A DNA stretch of 64,000 nucleotides, from NCBI GenBank assembly GCA_965216645.1, contig CBDCGJ010000061.1, forward strand, positions 1-64,000. Reading direction: 5' to 3'. Below, piece by piece: positions 55,000-63,438 of this stretch (positions are counted from its first letter, which is position 1; each line of letters opens with the position of its first letter). Origin of the DNA: CBDCGJ01 sp965216645 (lineage in GTDB: Bacteria; Pseudomonadota; Alphaproteobacteria; GCA-2731375). The notes beneath the pieces are model-generated. The model was not told the DNA's origin. It made no database searches and was given only the letters and a program-made list of their open reading frames with translations. A program made the position numbers and the translations under genes.

Positions 55000-56187
55000 G
55001 TGAGCGAACGCGGTATTCGAGGCAAAGTGGCGATCGCCGGGATTGGCGAAACCGTCTACTACAAACATGGCCAATCGCCGGACGCGGAATTCGTTCTGGC
55101 CTTGCAAGCGATCTTGAAGGCGGCGGAGGACGCGGGTATCGACGCGCGGGAAATCGACGGTTTCGCCTCTTATTCCAACGATCGTAACGAGCCGTCCAGA
55201 TTGGCGGCGGCTCTGGGCATTCCGGATCTGAAATTCGCCAACATGAATTGGGGCGGCGGCGGTGGCGGCGTTGCCGCCGCGATCGCCAACGGCGCGGCGG
55301 CGATCGCTGCCGGCTACGCGGATTGCGTGGTCGTGTTTCGCGCCTTGGCCCAGGGGCAGTTTCAGCGCTTCGGGCAAGCGGCACCGGCGGCGACCATTTC
55401 AGGTGACGCGGCTTATATGGCGCCCTATGGCGTTATGTCGCCAGCGCAGAAATACGCCATGCGCGCGACACGCTTCATGCATGATCACGGTGTCGAACGG
55501 GATGTGCTGCGGGCCATCGCCATGGCGTCCTATCGGCATGCTCAAAACAATCCGCGGGCCGTCCGTTACGGCCGGCCGCTGGACGAGGCGACCTATGATG
55601 AAAGCCGCTGGATCGTCGAGCCGGTGAACCGGCTGTTCGACTGCTGCCAGGAAAACGACGGGGCCGCGGCGGTGATCTTGGTGCCGGCGGAGCGGGCGAA
55701 GGATCTGAAGCAAGCGCCTGTATACCTGCTTGGCGCCGCTCAGGGTTCCGACCATCGTTGCGGCGCGCCGGTAATGAATGCCAGCACCTTCCCATCCTCT
55801 TCTTTCACCACGGTGGCGCTCCGGCTGTACGAGTCGGCGGGAGTGAAGCCCAAGGATATCGATGTGGTGCAGTCCTACGAAAACTTTACTACTGGCGTGA
55901 TGATGGCGGTAGTCGAGCACGGCTTCTGCGCGCCGGATCAGGCGAACGAGTTCTTCACGCTCGACAATCTGTCGGCACCGGGCGGCGGCATGCCGCTCAA
56001 TACTTCCGGCGGCAATCTGGCGGAATGTTACATGCACGGTCTCGGCCTGCAGATCGAAGCCGTGCGGCAACTGCGCGGTCAGTCCTGCAATCAGGTGCCG
56101 GACGCCAATGTCGCGATCAACATAGCTGGCCCCATGGTCACGCCGGTGTCGAGTTTGATCATGGGTACCGGGGAGGCGTTACAATGA
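55000..56187 (+). CDS. Thiolase-fold protein (SCP2/Ltp2-like) lacking the usual Cys
   Basis: 395 residues from GTG 55000, preceded by GGGAGG. The thiolase fold is visible in VAIAGIGETVYYKHGQSPDA, LFDCCQENDGAAAVILVPAE, KDIDVVQSYENFTTGVMMAV and GGMPLNTSGGNLAECYMHGL. At the nucleophile position, where thiolases have Cys in a CASG-like loop, this protein has NMNWGGGGGGVAAAIANGAA. Ltp2-type aldolases share that loss and work with a DUF35 partner, which is exactly the next gene (ATGA overlap). A retro-aldolase or acyl-binding role is therefore more likely than thiolysis (inference). Confidence 0.85.
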   Translation: MSERGIRGKVAIAGIGETVYYKHGQSPDAEFVLALQAILKAAEDAGIDAREIDGFASYSNDRNEPSRLAAALGIPDLKFANMNWGGGGGGVAAAIANGAAAIAAGYADCVVVFRALAQGQFQRFGQAAPAATISGDAAYMAPYGVMSPAQKYAMRATRFMHDHGVERDVLRAIAMASYRHAQNNPRAVRYGRPLDEATYDESRWIVEPVNRLFDCCQENDGAAAVILVPAERAKDLKQAPVYLLGAAQGSDHRCGAPVMNASTFPSSSFTTVALRLYESAGVKPKDIDVVQSYENFTTGVMMAVVEHGFCAPDQANEFFTLDNLSAPGGGMPLNTSGGNLAECYMHGLGLQIEAVRQLRGQSCNQVPDANVAINIAGPMVTPVSSLIMGTGEALQ

Positions 56188-56633
56188 GCGGCGACCAATA
56201 TTACCTGCCGGCCGGTCTGCCGGCGCCCGTGCCGGCCGGGGACGGTCTCGATAAGCCCTATTGGGAAGGCACGCGGCGTGGCGAGCTATGGGTGCAACAA
56301 TGCGGCGATTGCGGTTCGTGGCAATGGGGTCCGGAATGGCTCTGCCATCGCTGCCGGTCTTTCGACATGCGGTGGCGGCAGATCGACGGTAAAGGGGTGA
56401 TATATAGTTGGGAACGTCCCCATCATCCGGTGCATCCGGCGCTGAAAGGCCGTGGTGCTTATACCGTCGTTCTGGTCGAACTGCCGGAGGCCGGCAATAT
56501 CCGTATGCTGGGCAACTTGCTTGGACCTGACGATCAGCCGGTCGAAATCGGTGCCGCCGTCGAGGCCGTATTCGAACCCCACGACGATGCCGCGCCGCCC
56601 TTCACGCTCGTGCAATGGCGTTTGACCGAGTAA
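56184..56633 (+). CDS. DUF35 OB-fold / zinc-ribbon partner protein
   Basis: 149 residues. A rubredoxin-like zinc ribbon CGDCGSWQWGPEWLCHRC (about residues 40-57) precedes an OB fold with GKGVIYSWERPHHPVHPALK and ending APPFTLVQWRLTE. DUF35 proteins form complexes with thiolase-fold partners and bind acyl-CoA. The start overlaps the thiolase stop, so the pair is translated together. Confidence 0.9.
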   Translation: MSGDQYYLPAGLPAPVPAGDGLDKPYWEGTRRGELWVQQCGDCGSWQWGPEWLCHRCRSFDMRWRQIDGKGVIYSWERPHHPVHPALKGRGAYTVVLVELPEAGNIRMLGNLLGPDDQPVEIGAAVEAVFEPHDDAAPPFTLVQWRLTE

Positions 56634-56693
56634 GAGCCCGGCCCGAAACTATGTCAATAGTTTCAATACCCTATATGAGCGAAATTGAAACAG

Positions 56694-56887
56694 ACGCCGT
56701 CATTCCCGCGCGCATGAAGTGGGGCAAAGCCCTAAGCGGGAATCGATTTCGCTTCCCGTGCGGGTCCAATATTGGTTCGATAACAAAGCTTTGCTTTGAC
56801 CGATCATCGCCCCGCATCGCTCTGGACCTAGATTCGTTAGGCCGCTTAGGGCTTTGCCCCACTTCGTGCGCACGGGAATGACGGCGT
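56694..56887. repeat. Intergenic inverted-repeat element (47-bp arms)
   Basis: Bases 56694-56740 and 56841-56887 are inverted repeats matching at 44 of 47 positions, separated by about 100 bases. The outer ends read ACGCCGTCATTCCCGCG / CGGGAATGACGGCGT, a sequence style common in dispersed intergenic palindromes of alphaproteobacteria. It fills the 367-base gap between the DUF35 gene and the ATPase gene and could be a MITE-like or REP-like element, or a strong bidirectional transcription stop. The open frame across it (56615-56881) has no coding character. Confidence 0.85.
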
Positions 56888-57000
56888 ATATGTCTTCTCC
56901 ATTTGCTAAGCCTTTGACTTTAAACTATTAGTTTCGAGCTGGATTCCAAGGCACAGGTCGGTCGCTCGGCCACACTCGTTTTGATACTAATAACGGCAAA

Positions 57001-58160
57001 ATGATACTTACCCTTGCCATTTCCGGTTACCGATCATTGCGGGAAATTGTGTTGCCGCTCGACCGGCTGACGGTGATTACAGGGGTCAACGGCAGCGGGA
57101 AATCCAATCTGTATAAGGCGATCCGCCTGTTGGCCGACGTCGCACAAGGATATGCGATCGGCGCCCTGGCGCGGGAGGGCGGGCTTGAGTCGACGTTATG
57201 GGCCGGTCCGGAGGAGATTTCCCGCGCCATGAAAGCCGGCGAGGTGCCGGTCCAGGGCACGCGGCGCAAAAAACCCGGTCGCCCTCAAGTTGGGCTTTGC
57301 CGGGGAGGATTATGGCTATGCCATCGATCTCGGTTTGCCGCCCGAAGATGTCACATCGCTGTTCAACAGCGACGCCGAAATCAAAGCGGAATCGCTCTGG
57401 GTCGGCGAACAACTACGCCGGCGCAACGAAATCGCGCGACGCCGCGGGCCGGGGGTCCAGGTCCGCGATGACAAAGGTGCTTTTCAACAGGTCACCACGA
57501 CATTGGCGCCGTTCGATAGCATGATGACCCATGCGGCGGATCCGAAGGACGGCTATGAGCTGCTTGTGTTGCGGGACCGGATGCGGGAATGGCGGTTCTA
57601 CGACCATTTCCGCACGGATCGGGAGTCTCCGGTGCGGATCCCCCAAGTCGGTACGCGGACGCCGGTGTTGGCCTCCGACGGTAGCGATCTTGCCGCGTCA
57701 TTGCAGACCATCAAGGAAATCGGCGATCGGCGTGCCTTGGACGATGCGATCGACGACGCCTTTCCGGGCTGCTCCGTGGGCGTCGATCCCAATGGTCAGC
57801 TGTTCGACTTGGTTATGCGGCAACCGGGAATGCTCAGGCCGTTGCGGAGCGGCGAACTTTCCGACGGGACGCTGCGTTACCTGTTGTTGACCATCGCCCT
57901 GCTGACCGCGCGGCCGCCGTCGCTCTTGGTTTTGAACGAGCCTGAAACCAGCATTCATCCAAGCCTGCTCGAGCCCCTGGCGCGACCTAATTTCGGCGGC
58001 GGCGGAGCGATCACAAATCATCGTGGTTTCGCACGCGGCCGCACTCATATCGGCGCTGTCCGGGAAAGAAAGTTGCGTGACCTACAATCTCGAAAAGGAA
58101 CTTGGCGAAACTGTGATCCCGGGATTGATACCACCTCTGTGGACTTGGCCGAAACGTTAA
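57001..58160 (+). pseudogene. AAA ATPase (RecF/SMC-like predicted ATPase), two frameshifts
   Basis: The start MILTLAISGYRSLREIVLPL leads into a Walker A VITGVNGSGKSNLYKAIRLL (about residues 25-44). The frame slips near 57280. The second frame runs GFAGEDYGYAIDLGLPPEDV to the signature RSGELSDGTLRYLLLTIALL and Walker B PPSLLVLNEPETSIHPSLLE. A second slip near 57990 leads to ERSQIIVVSHAAALISALSG and stop TAA at 58158-58160. The assembled protein (about 385 residues) has all ATPase motifs of this class, so either two sequencing slips or a recent pseudogene. Function of such lone ATPases is unknown; some act in defence with a nuclease partner, but none is seen here. Confidence 0.78.
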
Positions 58161-58167
58161 GTCGAAC

Positions 58168-58948
58168 TTACGGTTTCCGCGCTCGCAGATGCCCTGGGCG
58201 GAGTTGGCCCTGATGGGCGACGATGGTCCGCATGCGGGCGCGTGCGAGCCAGTTGTCGGCTTCCTCTTGACCGAGCAGGTCCACCATGCGGGCATTGTCG
58301 GGACCGGCGAGGCGATCGACGGAGGTTTGCGAGAGCTCGGCGAACCAGGCGGTGCGGTCGACCTCCTCGACCTCGACGAAGCCGGCATCCCGGCATTGTG
58401 CCGCCGCCTGTCCGATCGGCGCCATGGTGGAAGCTCAGGCCTGTCATGTCCAACCATTTAGCCATTTCGGATGTCTGCGGGGCGTTGGTGCCGAACCAGT
58501 CGCTGAGCGCGAGACGGCCGCCCGGTTCAGAGCGCGAAATATATCTGCGTAGAGCGCGGTCTTGTCCTGAATATGGATGATCGAATCCTTGCTGAACACC
58601 AAGTCGAAATGTTCGTCGGGGAAGGGCAGGGGGCCAGGCCGTACTTTCTTCAGCTCGATCCGATCGACGAGGCCGCGTTCGGAGATCGCCGCGGCGGCGC
58701 GGGCCAGAACCGGTTCCTCCACGTCGATGCTGGTGACGTGACCGGCGTCATGGGCTTCGACTAAAAGGCAAGCCGGTCCGCCGATCCCGGTGCCGATGTC
58801 CAGGACCTCCAGACCGCGCAGGTCCAGGCCTTCGACGATTTTCGCCACTTCCCTCCGGTCCGCCGGGGGACAGAAAGCCGTCGCCGAACAGCAGTTCCAG
58901 CTTGGCGATGAAATCGTCGGGATATTCGATCTCGTCATCGTGGGACAT
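58168..58948 (-). pseudogene. SAM-dependent methyltransferase, frameshifted
   Basis: Three or more frames combine: MSHDDEIEYPDDFIAKLELL FGDGFLSPGG, then VAKIVEGLDLRGLEVLDIGT with the SAM loop GTGIGGPACLLVEAHDAG, VTSIDVEEPVLARAAAAISE, FDLVFSKDSIIHIQDKTALY and ADIFRAL, then EMAKWLDMTGLSFHH and CRDAGFVEVEEVDRTAWFAE to the end GHLRARKP. This order resembles phosphoethanolamine- or sarcosine-type N-methyltransferases. Slips lie near 58410, 58520 and 58860. Like the neighbouring ATPase, the damage may come from read errors. It is convergent with the ATPase gene. Confidence 0.75.
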
Positions 58949-59022
58949 CTTGCCACCTCCGTGTCGGCCCGATACCGTACAACCTCCAGACATTAATTCA
59001 CAGCAATCGGATGAGGCGAGAG

Positions 59023-59727
59023 ATGGACGTATCGGGCAAGAAGGCGTTGGTATTCGGCGGAACTTCCGGGATCGGACTGGCGGCGGCGCAGCAATTGGCG
59101 GCGCGCGGCGCGCAAGTCACCGCCGTCAGCCGAAATCCGGATAAGGCGGGCGATCCCGGTGCCGGAATAGCGTTGGCGAAATGCGACGTTCGCGACCGGG
59201 AAGCGCTGTCGGCGCTGTTTCGGGAACAGGCACCGTTTGATATCTTGATCAGCGCGGCAACCGGCGGCGACCGGGCCGCCGGCCCCTTCCTGTCCATGGA
59301 TTTGGACGGCTATCAAGGGTCTTTCGACAAGCTGTGGGGCTACGCGAATGTCGTCCGGTTAGGCGCCGAACATCTCGCCGACGACGGTTGCATCACATTG
59401 GTCAGCGGGGCCCCGGCACGCAATTGTCTGCCGGGCCAAGTGGCTTTGTCCTGCGTTGGCGGTGCCGTCGAAAATCTGGTCCGCGCCGTGGCACCGGAGA
59501 TAGCGCCGAAGCGGATCAATGTGGTCAGCCCCGGTGTCATCGATACGCCCATGTTCGGTCCGGCCAGCGAGACGCGGGATCAAGCGGTCTTGAACGCCAC
59601 ATCAAAATTCATCATCCCGCGCGGCGGGACGGCCGATGAGGTGGCGCAGGGCATCCTGTTCACGGTGGAGAACGACTTCGTTACCGGCACGACCATCGAT
59701 GTGGATGGCGGCTGGTTACTCAGCTGA
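59023..59727 (+). CDS. Short-chain dehydrogenase/reductase
   Basis: 234 residues from ATG 59023 (MDVSGKKALVFGGTSGIGLA), preferred over ATG 59011 because GAGGCGAG lies just before it. The cofactor motif is GGTSGIGLAAAQQLAARGAQ. The centre is atypical: NAG is replaced by ISAATGGDRAAGPFL, and the catalytic Tyr region reads PGQVALSCVGGAVENLVRAV with no YxxxK, so Cys occupies the usual Tyr position. The end TGTTIDVDGGWLLS is normal. The missing Tyr suggests an altered or lost reductase activity. The last 12 bases overlap ppk2. Confidence 0.85.
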   Translation: MDVSGKKALVFGGTSGIGLAAAQQLAARGAQVTAVSRNPDKAGDPGAGIALAKCDVRDREALSALFREQAPFDILISAATGGDRAAGPFLSMDLDGYQGSFDKLWGYANVVRLGAEHLADDGCITLVSGAPARNCLPGQVALSCVGGAVENLVRAVAPEIAPKRINVVSPGVIDTPMFGPASETRDQAVLNATSKFIIPRGGTADEVAQGILFTVENDFVTGTTIDVDGGWLLS

Positions 59728-60675
59728 CGCCTTGCCGTTGCTATTGCCGCGACCGCGCCGCTTCTCGGGGTGCAGCGCCGCGCCGAGAATATGTTCAGAA
59801 CTATGGATGACATGGCTGGTTGAGCCGACGATCAGCGGGTCCGGTTCTTGGACAAGCTGGCGATCCTTACCGGGATAGTCGAGCGAATTCAGAAAGTGGG
59901 CCATGCAATTGAGGCGGGCTCGTTTCTTGTCGTCCGATTTGATGATCGTCCAAGGCGCGTCGGCGGTATCCGTGTAGAAGAACATCGCCTCCTTGGCTTC
60001 GGTATAGTCGTCCCACTTATTCAAGCTGGCCTTGTCGACGGGGGACAGCTTCCATTGTTTTAAGGGATCCAGTTCCCGCGATTTGAAGCGGCGGTGCTGC
60101 TCGTCTTGTGTGACCGAGAACCAGTATTTGTAGAGGCGTATGCCGGATCGGGTAAGCATCCGCTCCAGATCCGGCGTCTGCCGCATGAACTCGAGATATT
60201 CGTTGGGACTGCAGAATCCCATGACCCGCTCGACGCCGGCCCGGTTGTACCAGGAGCGGTCGAAGAACACCATTTCGCCCGCCGTCGGTAGCTGCTCGAT
60301 ATACCGTTGGAAGAACCATTGGCCGCGCTGTACGTCGGACGGCTTGGCCAGGGCGACGACGCGCGCGGAGCGGGGATTCAAATGCTCGGTGAAGCGCTTG
60401 ATGGTGCCGCCCTTGCCGGCTGCGTCGCGGCCTTCGAAGATCAGCACGAACTTCTGTCCTGTTTCCTGCGCCCAAAGCTGCACCTTTAGGAGTTCGGCCT
60501 GAAACTGCGCTTTCTTGCGTTCATAGGATTTGCGGTCGAGCTTGGTCTTGTAGGGATATTCGCCGCTCTCGAAGGCGTGGCGAATGGCTTCGGGGTCCAA
60601 TTTCTTGGCAGCGATTTCGGCCGGCTGCTTCGGTTTTTGGGGGGCGGGCGCGGTAGTTTTCGGCGTTGTGGCCAT
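59716..60675 (-). CDS. ppk2: Polyphosphate kinase 2
   Basis: PPK2 uses polyphosphate to phosphorylate nucleoside diphosphates (or the reverse). The 319-residue protein has Walker A LIFEGRDAAGKGGTIKRFTE (about 78-97), the lid-type segment ARVVALAKPSDVQRGQWFFQ, and Walker B GEMVFFDRSWYNRAGVERVM (about 133-152). An N-terminal tail rich in Pro, Lys and Ala (residues 1-28) precedes the domain. ATG 60675 has GGAGA upstream; a TTG 4 codons earlier is the other option. Confidence 0.93.
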   Translation of the reverse strand: MATTPKTTAPAPQKPKQPAEIAAKKLDPEAIRHAFESGEYPYKTKLDRKSYERKKAQFQAELLKVQLWAQETGQKFVLIFEGRDAAGKGGTIKRFTEHLNPRSARVVALAKPSDVQRGQWFFQRYIEQLPTAGEMVFFDRSWYNRAGVERVMGFCSPNEYLEFMRQTPDLERMLTRSGIRLYKYWFSVTQDEQHRRFKSRELDPLKQWKLSPVDKASLNKWDDYTEAKEAMFFYTDTADAPWTIIKSDDKKRARLNCMAHFLNSLDYPGKDRQLVQEPDPLIVGSTSHVIHSSEHILGAALHPEKRRGRGNSNGKASAE

Positions 60676-60944
60676 AGCGATCTCCAATCCTAGGGGCAGA
60701 ATACTCTAACTGATTTCAGCTCGAGACGCTTTGCTCAAGATCAAAAAGTCGCCCCATTAACTATTACCTAAAATGCAATTCATCTCTTTTCAGTATTAAC
60801 CTTAACTTAGGAATCCGACGCCCATACTGCTTGGCATCAAGGGACAAAAGTTTGGCAGGGTATCACAAACAGTCGGCCCGAAACGGACCCAGGTAATAGA
60901 CATGGAGCAACAACCTGGTTTGGGCCAATTGAGGGAGTAGGAAA

Positions 60945-61115
60945 ATGGAAGTCGAGACCTTTGAGCATCACGAGTTGAACGATGGCCTGTCGGGCCTGAT
61001 GGCGGATATGCATGAGGACGGCGATCTGCTGTTGGAAGATTGGGACGATCTGGTGGATCTTGACGATCTGATCGACACCACCAATCTGATCGATCCCGAG
61101 TGGGATAGCTATTGA
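60945..61115 (+). CDS. Small acidic protein, 56 aa, unknown
   Basis: ATG 60945 has a strong GGGAGTAGG site. The peptide begins MEVETFEHHELNDGLSGLMA and ends with a strongly acidic, Trp-containing part, DMHEDGDLLLEDWDDLVDLD then DLIDTTNLIDPEWDSY; about 20 of 56 residues are Asp or Glu, and only basic residues of the His type occur. No signal peptide, Cys or known motif is seen. It stands alone between ppk2 and a GNAT gene. It might be a nucleic-acid mimic, a small regulator, or a peptide precursor; I cannot choose. An imperfect inverted repeat (61124-61133 with 61154-61163) follows the stop. Confidence 0.6.
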   Translation: MEVETFEHHELNDGLSGLMADMHEDGDLLLEDWDDLVDLDDLIDTTNLIDPEWDSY

Positions 61116-61254
61116 TCCAAGGTCTGAGCCTCACCGGCAAATGCGTCCGCCGCGTGGGGCTCAACTTGTTCAATGGGTAATGGGTGCTGTAAGTCTGCCC
61201 TAATTGTATCAGTCAGGTCGATTTCGCGTGTTATATGTGGGCGGCGGCATTCGT

Positions 61255-61785
61255 CTAAATAGACGCGGGTGTGGCGAAGAACCTCACGTCGGTGCCGTAG
61301 TAATGGCGATTTTCCACATAATCGAGACCGACTTTTTCCAAAACCCGCTGTGACGGCAGGTTATCCGGATGGGTAATGCCGTAGACGCGGTCCAGCTGCA
61401 ATGTATTGAAGGCGTAATCGACGAGAAACGCGCTGGCTTCCGACGCGATCCCGTCGCCCCATGCCGACGGGAAAAAACGGTAACCGAGCTCGATTTCGGG
61501 TCCCTTCATCTCGATTTCGAACAAACCGGCCCATCCAAGAAACCGACCGGGATCGGACAACGGTTCGACCACCCATAGGCCTAGGCCGTCCCGTCGCTGC
61601 AGCAAATCCATTTGACGATCCGCGGCTTTATCAGATTCCGGACTGCCCGGTTCCAGCGGCGCGGCAGTGATATAACGCATCACCTCCGCATCCGCGTTCA
61701 AGGCGATCAGATGTCGGCGGTCGCTATCGCGACCCCGTCGTAAGCGCAACCGCTCCGTCAAAAAGTGTTCCTTACGGCCAGGCAC
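61255..61785 (-). CDS. GNAT family N-acetyltransferase (RimJ/RimL-like)
   Basis: 176 residues from GTG 61785. The GNAT3-type pattern is FLTERLRLRRGRDSDRRHLI, GLGLWVVEPLSDPGRFLGWA, ELGYRFFPSAWGDGIASEAS (CoA loop) and YGITHPDNLPSQRVLEKVGL. The GTG shares a base with the stop of the ABC ATPase gene (TAGTG), so it is translationally coupled to the peptide transporter operon. A longer frame to 61827 exists inside the ABC gene. The acetyl acceptor is unknown; an N-terminal amine of an imported peptide or amino acid is possible. Confidence 0.88.
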   Translation of the reverse strand: MPGRKEHFLTERLRLRRGRDSDRRHLIALNADAEVMRYITAAPLEPGSPESDKAADRQMDLLQRRDGLGLWVVEPLSDPGRFLGWAGLFEIEMKGPEIELGYRFFPSAWGDGIASEASAFLVDYAFNTLQLDRVYGITHPDNLPSQRVLEKVGLDYVENRHYYGTDVRFFATPASI

Positions 61786-63434
61786 TATTGTCTCTGACTT
61801 CGGGAGAGGATTTCGGCGAAATCCCATTCCTTGCCAGGCGCCGCATCGAACAGGGCCTGGGTATATTCGTGCTGCGGATCCAGGAAGATATCGCGGGCCG
61901 GGCCTTGTTCGACAACCTCGCCCTGGCGCATGACCAAGACTCTGTCGCAGATCTGTGCCGCCACCCGCAGATCATGGGTGATGAACAGCACGGCGAGATT
62001 GAGCCGTTCGCGAATGTCGTCCAGCAGCTTCAGAACCTGCGCCTGCACTGAGACGTCGAGAGCCGAAACCGCCTCGTCGGCGATCAGCAATTCCGGCTCC
62101 ATTGCCAAAGCGCGGGCGATGCAGATACGCTGCCGCTGGCCGCCGGAAAACTGGTGCGGATAGCGGTCGAGTGCGTTCGGATCGAGATGCACCAATTCCA
62201 TCAGATCCCGCGCTCGTTTTTTCGCGTCCGTCCCGCTTAGGCCGTAATTCATTGGCCCTTCGATGATCGAGTCTCCGATCGTGCGGCGTGGATTGAGGGA
62301 CCGATAGGGATCCTGAAAGACGATTTGTACCCGCCGGCGCAGACCGTGAAGTTCCCGGTGCTTCGCGTAGGCGATATTGTCGGCATCGATAAAAATATCG
62401 CCGCTGGTCGGATCGATCAGGCGAACGACACAGCGCGCCACGGTGGTCTTACCGCTGCCGCTTTCGCCGACGATACCGACGGTTTCCCCGCGGGCGACTT
62501 GCAAATTGACTTCCTTGGCCGCCTGTACCGTCTTGGTTTGGCGCAGGAAACCCTTGTCGACATAGGTCTTGGTCAGGTTTTCCGTGCGCAGGACGATTTC
62601 GGAAACCGGTCGATCCGGTGGCGCTTGCGGCGTCATCGAAGGAATGGAGGAAACCAGCATGCGCGTATAGGGTTCGGTCGGGTTGGTCAGGACTTGTTTG
62701 GCCTCGCCGAACTCGACGATTTCGCCCCATTGCATGACCGCGACCTTGTCGGCGATATCGGCAACAACGCCGAAATCATGGGTGATGAAGAGCACGCCGG
62801 CATCGTGACGATCCTGCAACTCCTTGATCAGATGTAGTATCTGCGCCTGCGTGGTGACGTCCAGGGCCGTCGTTGGCTCGTCCGCGATCAGCAACACAGG
62901 GTCGAGCACCAGGGCCATGGCGATCATGATCCGCTGCCGTTGTCCGCCCGAAAGCTGATGGGGGTAGGAGCTTGCCATGCGGGGTGGGTCGGGTAGGTGG
63001 ACCAGTTCCAAAATATCCAGGATCCGCGCCTGCCGCTCTGTCGCCGACAGATCAGTATGGGTTTCTAGAACCTCGTCGATCTGCCGGCCGCAGGTCATCA
63101 CCGGGTTCAACGCCGTCATCGGCTCCTGAAAAATCATCGACATGCGGGTGCAACGCAGCTCCCGGAGCCGATCTTCGGAGGCTTCGAGAATATCCTCCCC
63201 CTGCAGCAGGATTTTTCCGGCGACCGGCGTCAATTGCCCTTTCGGCAACAGGCCCATGACCGAGAAGGCCGAGACCGACTTGCCGCTACCGGATTCGCCG
63301 ACCAGGCAGACGATTTCCTTCGATCGGACCGAAACATTGATGTTGTTGACGGCGAATTCGCGGTCCGCGCCTTCCGGCAGAGAGACCGAGAGGCCCTGGA
63401 TTTCCAGGACCGGTTTGCTGGTATCGTCGCTCAT
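61785..63434 (-). CDS. Dipeptide/oligopeptide ABC transporter, duplicated ATP-binding protein
   Basis: 549 residues with two complete ABC domains (DppD-DppF type fusion). Domain 1: Walker A GESGSGKSVSAFSVMGLLPK, signature LSGGQRQRIMIAMALV, Walker B PVLLIADEPTTALD. Domain 2: Walker A GESGSGKTTVARCVVRLIDP, signature FSGGQRQRICIARALAMEPE, Walker B LLIADEAVSALDV. Both carry the oligopeptide C-terminal extension (EPYTRMLVSSIPS; EYTQALFDAAPG). It energises import of peptides or similar solutes through the permease encoded just upstream (4-base gap). ATG 63434 is chosen over a frame open to 63467. Confidence 0.94.
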   Translation of the reverse strand: MSDDTSKPVLEIQGLSVSLPEGADREFAVNNINVSVRSKEIVCLVGESGSGKSVSAFSVMGLLPKGQLTPVAGKILLQGEDILEASEDRLRELRCTRMSMIFQEPMTALNPVMTCGRQIDEVLETHTDLSATERQARILDILELVHLPDPPRMASSYPHQLSGGQRQRIMIAMALVLDPVLLIADEPTTALDVTTQAQILHLIKELQDRHDAGVLFITHDFGVVADIADKVAVMQWGEIVEFGEAKQVLTNPTEPYTRMLVSSIPSMTPQAPPDRPVSEIVLRTENLTKTYVDKGFLRQTKTVQAAKEVNLQVARGETVGIVGESGSGKTTVARCVVRLIDPTSGDIFIDADNIAYAKHRELHGLRRRVQIVFQDPYRSLNPRRTIGDSIIEGPMNYGLSGTDAKKRARDLMELVHLDPNALDRYPHQFSGGQRQRICIARALAMEPELLIADEAVSALDVSVQAQVLKLLDDIRERLNLAVLFITHDLRVAAQICDRVLVMRQGEVVEQGPARDIFLDPQHEYTQALFDAAPGKEWDFAEILSRSQRQ

Positions 63435-63438
63435 GATC

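Noticed and set aside
56615..56881. 88-codon plus-strand frame downstream of the DUF35 gene
   Set aside because: It runs across the inverted-repeat element and has no coding features.
57001..58160. Anti-phage defence system (OLD/Gabija/retron-like) built on the ATPase
   Set aside because: No nuclease, reverse transcriptase or other effector gene lies beside it; neighbours are a methyltransferase and an SDR without defence signature.
60802..61173. 123-codon minus-strand frame opposite the acidic peptide gene
   Set aside because: Arg/Pro/Ser-rich antisense composition and no ribosome site, while the plus-strand peptide has a strong one.
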